From contig NZ_JAJNDU010000006.1 of the NCBI RefSeq assembly GCF_021043365.1, forward strand, positions 85,048 to 149,047: DNA of 64,000 nucleotides, written 5' to 3'. The notes under the pieces were generated by a model. That model saw only the letters and a program-made list of their open reading frames with translations. It had not been told where the DNA came from and ran no database searches. Shown here one piece after another: positions 61,810 to 64,000 of the stretch. Made by a program: the position numbers and the translations under genes. The stretch is from Sphingomonas sp. IC-11 (GTDB lineage: Bacteria; Pseudomonadota; Alphaproteobacteria; Sphingomonadales; Sphingomonadaceae). The first letter of the stretch is position 1, and every line of letters begins with the position of its first letter.

Positions 61810-64000
61810 TTACAGCGTGCGTTCGCGCAGCTCGACCTCGAACGTTTCGAGGAAGTCGCCCGGGCGGATGTCGGTGAAGTTCTGCGTGAACGTCACACCG
61901 CATTCCAGACCGGCGCGAACCTCGGGAACGTCGTCCTTGAAGCGCCGCAGCGAGGCAATTTCGCCATTGTAGATAATGACGTCGTTGCGCGTGATGCGGG
62001 CCTTGAGCGCCTTGCGGATCGCACCCTCGACCACCAGCAGACCGGCGGCCTTGCCGTGCTTGCCGGCCGAGAAGACGTCGCGGATTTCCGCACGGCCAAC
62101 GACCGTTTCGAACGCCTCGGGGCCAAGCTCGCCCGCCATGCCGGCCCGGATCTCGTCGATCAGGTCATAGATGACGTCATAATATTTCAACGCCACCTTG
62201 TGCCGCTCGGCAATCTCGCGCGCCTTGGCATTGGCACGCACGTGGAAGCCGATGATCGGTGCGCCCGAGGCCGCAGCCGCGTTGACGTCGCTCTCGGTGA
62301 TGCCACCAACGGCCGAGTGCAGGATGCGCACGCGGATGTCGTCGGTCGACAGCTTGTTGAGCGAGGCAACGATCGCCTCGACGGTCCCTTGCGTGTCGGC
62401 CTTGACCACCAGCGGATATTCGATCGCCTTGTTCGCCGCCAGTGCGGAGAACATGCTCTCGAGGCTCGCCGGTGCCGCGGTTGTGCGCTTCTGCGTCAGC
62501 ACGCCCTGGCGATATTCCGCCACTTCGCGGGCCCGCGCTTCGCTCTCGACCACCTGCAGCTGGTCACCAGCCGACGGCGTGCCCGAGATGCCGAGCACCT
62601 CGACCGGCGTCGACGGGCCCGCTTCCTTCAGCTGGCGGCCCTTGTCGTCGACCAGCGCACGCACCTTGCCGCTTTCCGCGCCGACGACGAACACGTCGCC
62701 GACCTTCAGCGTGCCGCGCGTGACCAGCACGGTGGCAACCGGGCCACGGCCCTTGTCCAGCTTCGCCTCGATCACGCTGCCCTCGGCATCGCGGTCGGGG
62801 TTCGCCTTCAGGTCCATCAGCTCGGCCTGCAGCTGGATCTTCTCGATCAGCTCGTCGAGGCCGGTCTTCTTTAGCGCGGAAACCTCGACGTCCTGCGTCT
62901 CGCCGCCCATCGCCTCGACCTGGATGTCATGCTCCAGCAGGCGCTCACGCACGCGCTGGGCATTGGCATCATGCTTGTCGATCTTGTTGATCGCCACGAT
63001 CATCGGCTTGCCGGCCGCCTTGGTGTGATTGATCGCCTCGATCGTCTGCGGCATCAGCCCGTCGTCGGCGGCAACCACCAGCACCACGATATCGGTGACG
63101 TCGGCACCACGCGCCCGCATGGCGGTGAACGCCTCGTGACCCGGCGTGTCGAGGAAGGTGATCTTCGACTTGTCCTTCAGCGTCACCTGATAGGCGCCGA
63201 TATGCTGGGTGATGCCACCGGCCTCGCCGCGCACCACATCGGTACCGCGCAGCGCGTCGAGCAGGCTGGTCTTGCCGTGGTCGACGTGGCCCATGATCGT
63301 CACAACCGGCGGACGCGGCTTCAGATCGGCATCGCTGTCCGGTGCGGTGTCGAGCGCGAGGTCGATGTCGCTGTCGCTGACGCGCACGATGTTGTGGCCG
63401 AACTCGGTCACCAGCAGCTCGGCCGTATCCTGGTCGATGGTCTGCGTCATGGTGACGGGCATGCCCATCTTGAACAGCGCCTTCACCAGGTCAGCACCGC
63501 GCTCCGCCATGCGGTTCGCCAGTTCCTGGACGGTGATCGCCTCGGGCACCTGCACGTCGCGGACCTGCTTGGCCTGCGGCTCGCGCGGGCCGGTCCAGCC
63601 ACGCTTTTCCTTTTCGCGCGCACGCTTCAGCGCGGCGAGCGAGCGGGCGCGCGCGCCATCCTCGTTCAGCGCACGATTCACGGTCAGCTTGCCGCCGCGA
63701 CGCTCGTCACCCTTGCGGTCGCGCTGCTGCGGACGGCTCGGCGGCGCATTGCGCGGCGTCGCCTGTCCCGACGGCAGGCTGCGCTGCTGCGGCGTGGAAG
63801 AGGACGTCGCTGCTGCAGGCGTTGCTGCGGGCTTTGGCTCCGGCTTCGGCTCGGGCTTGGGCTGCGGCTTGGGAATCTCGGGACGGGCAACCGGCGAGAA
63901 GCGGCGGGGCGCCGGCAACGACGGGTCGCGTGCCAGCTCAACCACCGGCGGCGGCGGCGGCGCCGCGCGCTTGGCCGTTGCGGGCGGCGGCGGGGCTGGC
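61810..64000 (-). CDS. infB: Translation initiation factor IF-2 (5' end outside window)
   Basis: GTPase that places initiator tRNA. 729 codons are visible; the reading frame stays open through 64000. The visible N-terminal part is a Pro/Lys/Glu-rich linker ([12 protein letters not shown]). The G domain is intact: [34 protein letters not shown] and NKIDK, then the beta-barrel domains and C-terminal domain, ending with ERTL. Upstream genes (nusA region expected) are beyond the window. Confidence 0.96.
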   Translation of the reverse strand, partial: PAPPPPATAKRAAPPPPPVVELARDPSLPAPRRFSPVARPEIPKPQPKPEPKPEPKPAATPAAATSSSTPQQRSLPSGQATPRNAPPSRPQQRDRKGDERRGGKLTVNRALNEDGARARSLAALKRAREKEKRGWTGPREPQAKQVRDVQVPEAITVQELANRMAERGADLVKALFKMGMPVTMTQTIDQDTAELLVTEFGHNIVRVSDSDIDLALDTAPDSDADLKPRPPVVTIMGHVDHGKTSLLDALRGTDVVRGEAGGITQHIGAYQVTLKDKSKITFLDTPGHEAFTAMRARGADVTDIVVLVVAADDGLMPQTIEAINHTKAAGKPMIVAINKIDKHDANAQRVRERLLEHDIQVEAMGGETQDVEVSALKKTGLDELIEKIQLQAELMDLKANPDRDAEGSVIEAKLDKGRGPVATVLVTRGTLKVGDVFVVGAESGKVRALVDDKGRQLKEAGPSTPVEVLGISGTPSAGDQLQVVESEARAREVAEYRQGVLTQKRTTAAPASLESMFSALAANKAIEYPLVVKADTQGTVEAIVASLNKLSTDDIRVRILHSAVGGITESDVNAAAASGAPIIGFHVRANAKAREIAERHKVALKYYDVIYDLIDEIRAGMAGELGPEAFETVVGRAEIRDVFSAGKHGKAAGLLVVEGAIRKALKARITRNDVIIYNGEIASLRRFKDDVPEVRAGLECGVTFTQNFTDIRPGDFLETFEVELRERTL

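Noticed and set aside
1..64000. CRISPR array, prophage, transposase or toxin-antitoxin pair
   Set aside because: No regularly spaced direct repeats, and no phage, transposase, integrase or toxin gene was found on either strand.

Overview
The window is GC-rich, densely packed bacterial chromosome. The gene content and neighbourhoods point to an alphaproteobacterium of the Sphingomonadales, Sphingomonas-like. The evidence is DUF6356 and DUF4169 proteins, the rpmF-plsX-fabH-ihfA-merR string, a short-form HisG, class I PHA synthase next to a phasin, and dispersed GTCATCCCC inverted repeats. I saw no tRNA, rRNA, IS element, prophage or CRISPR array. Most genes are housekeeping, and many neighbours overlap by 1-4 bases, implying translational coupling.

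Layout. 1-3.5 kb: end of a DnaJ-type gene, yihY, fabI, a GNAT acetyltransferase and aroC. 3.6-5.8 kb: three tiny secreted low-complexity proteins and a SleB-like cell-wall hydrolase, with two notable 5'-leader hairpins. 5.9-9.2 kb: a metallopeptidase-ccmA-ccmB operon, pterin carbinolamine dehydratase and an MFS transporter. 9.4-19.5 kb: a DEAD-box helicase, an MDR reductase, a PRISE-like SDR, a very large TolB-propeller/amidohydrolase, a Tat-exported DUF885 protein and a nitroreductase. 19.6-28.1 kb is the accessory-looking part: an orphan membrane protein, then two divergent gene pairs encoding epoxide hydrolase, Zn-alcohol dehydrogenase, FAD oxidoreductase, small winged-helix protein, SDR, luciferase-like monooxygenase and TetR regulator. 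An identical 12-mer lies in both divergent promoter regions. 28-42 kb: trans-sulfuration enzyme, a gloA-VOC-gloB glyoxalase operon, a MurC/Mpl-like ligase opposite an LD-carboxypeptidase, ygfZ, pyrC, clpS, a J-domain protein, bolA, Nudix and pirin. 42-50 kb: hisG-hisD, nusB, rpmF-plsX-fabH, ihfA-merR and a thiD-VOC fusion. 50-55 kb: thioesterase, TauE, an aminotransferase, phaC and phasin. 55.6-64 kb: the translation/RNA cluster infB-rbfA ... truB-rpsO-pnp, split by tdk, a site-2 protease and a DUF4126 gene.

How the parts work together. FabI, FabH and PlsX cover fatty-acid initiation, elongation and phospholipid acyl transfer. PhaC and phasin store carbon, with TGC-type boxes around the phasin promoter suggesting PhaR control. 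GloA and GloB detoxify methylglyoxal. The Mur ligase with LdcA suggests peptidoglycan recycling. The best candidate for an undescribed system is the 20.4-28.1 kb cluster. Its enzymes could form an alkene-to-epoxide-to-diol-to-ketone route, in the style of cyclic terpene catabolism, under a TetR regulator that may read the shared CATAACGCGTTC motif. The substrate is inference only.
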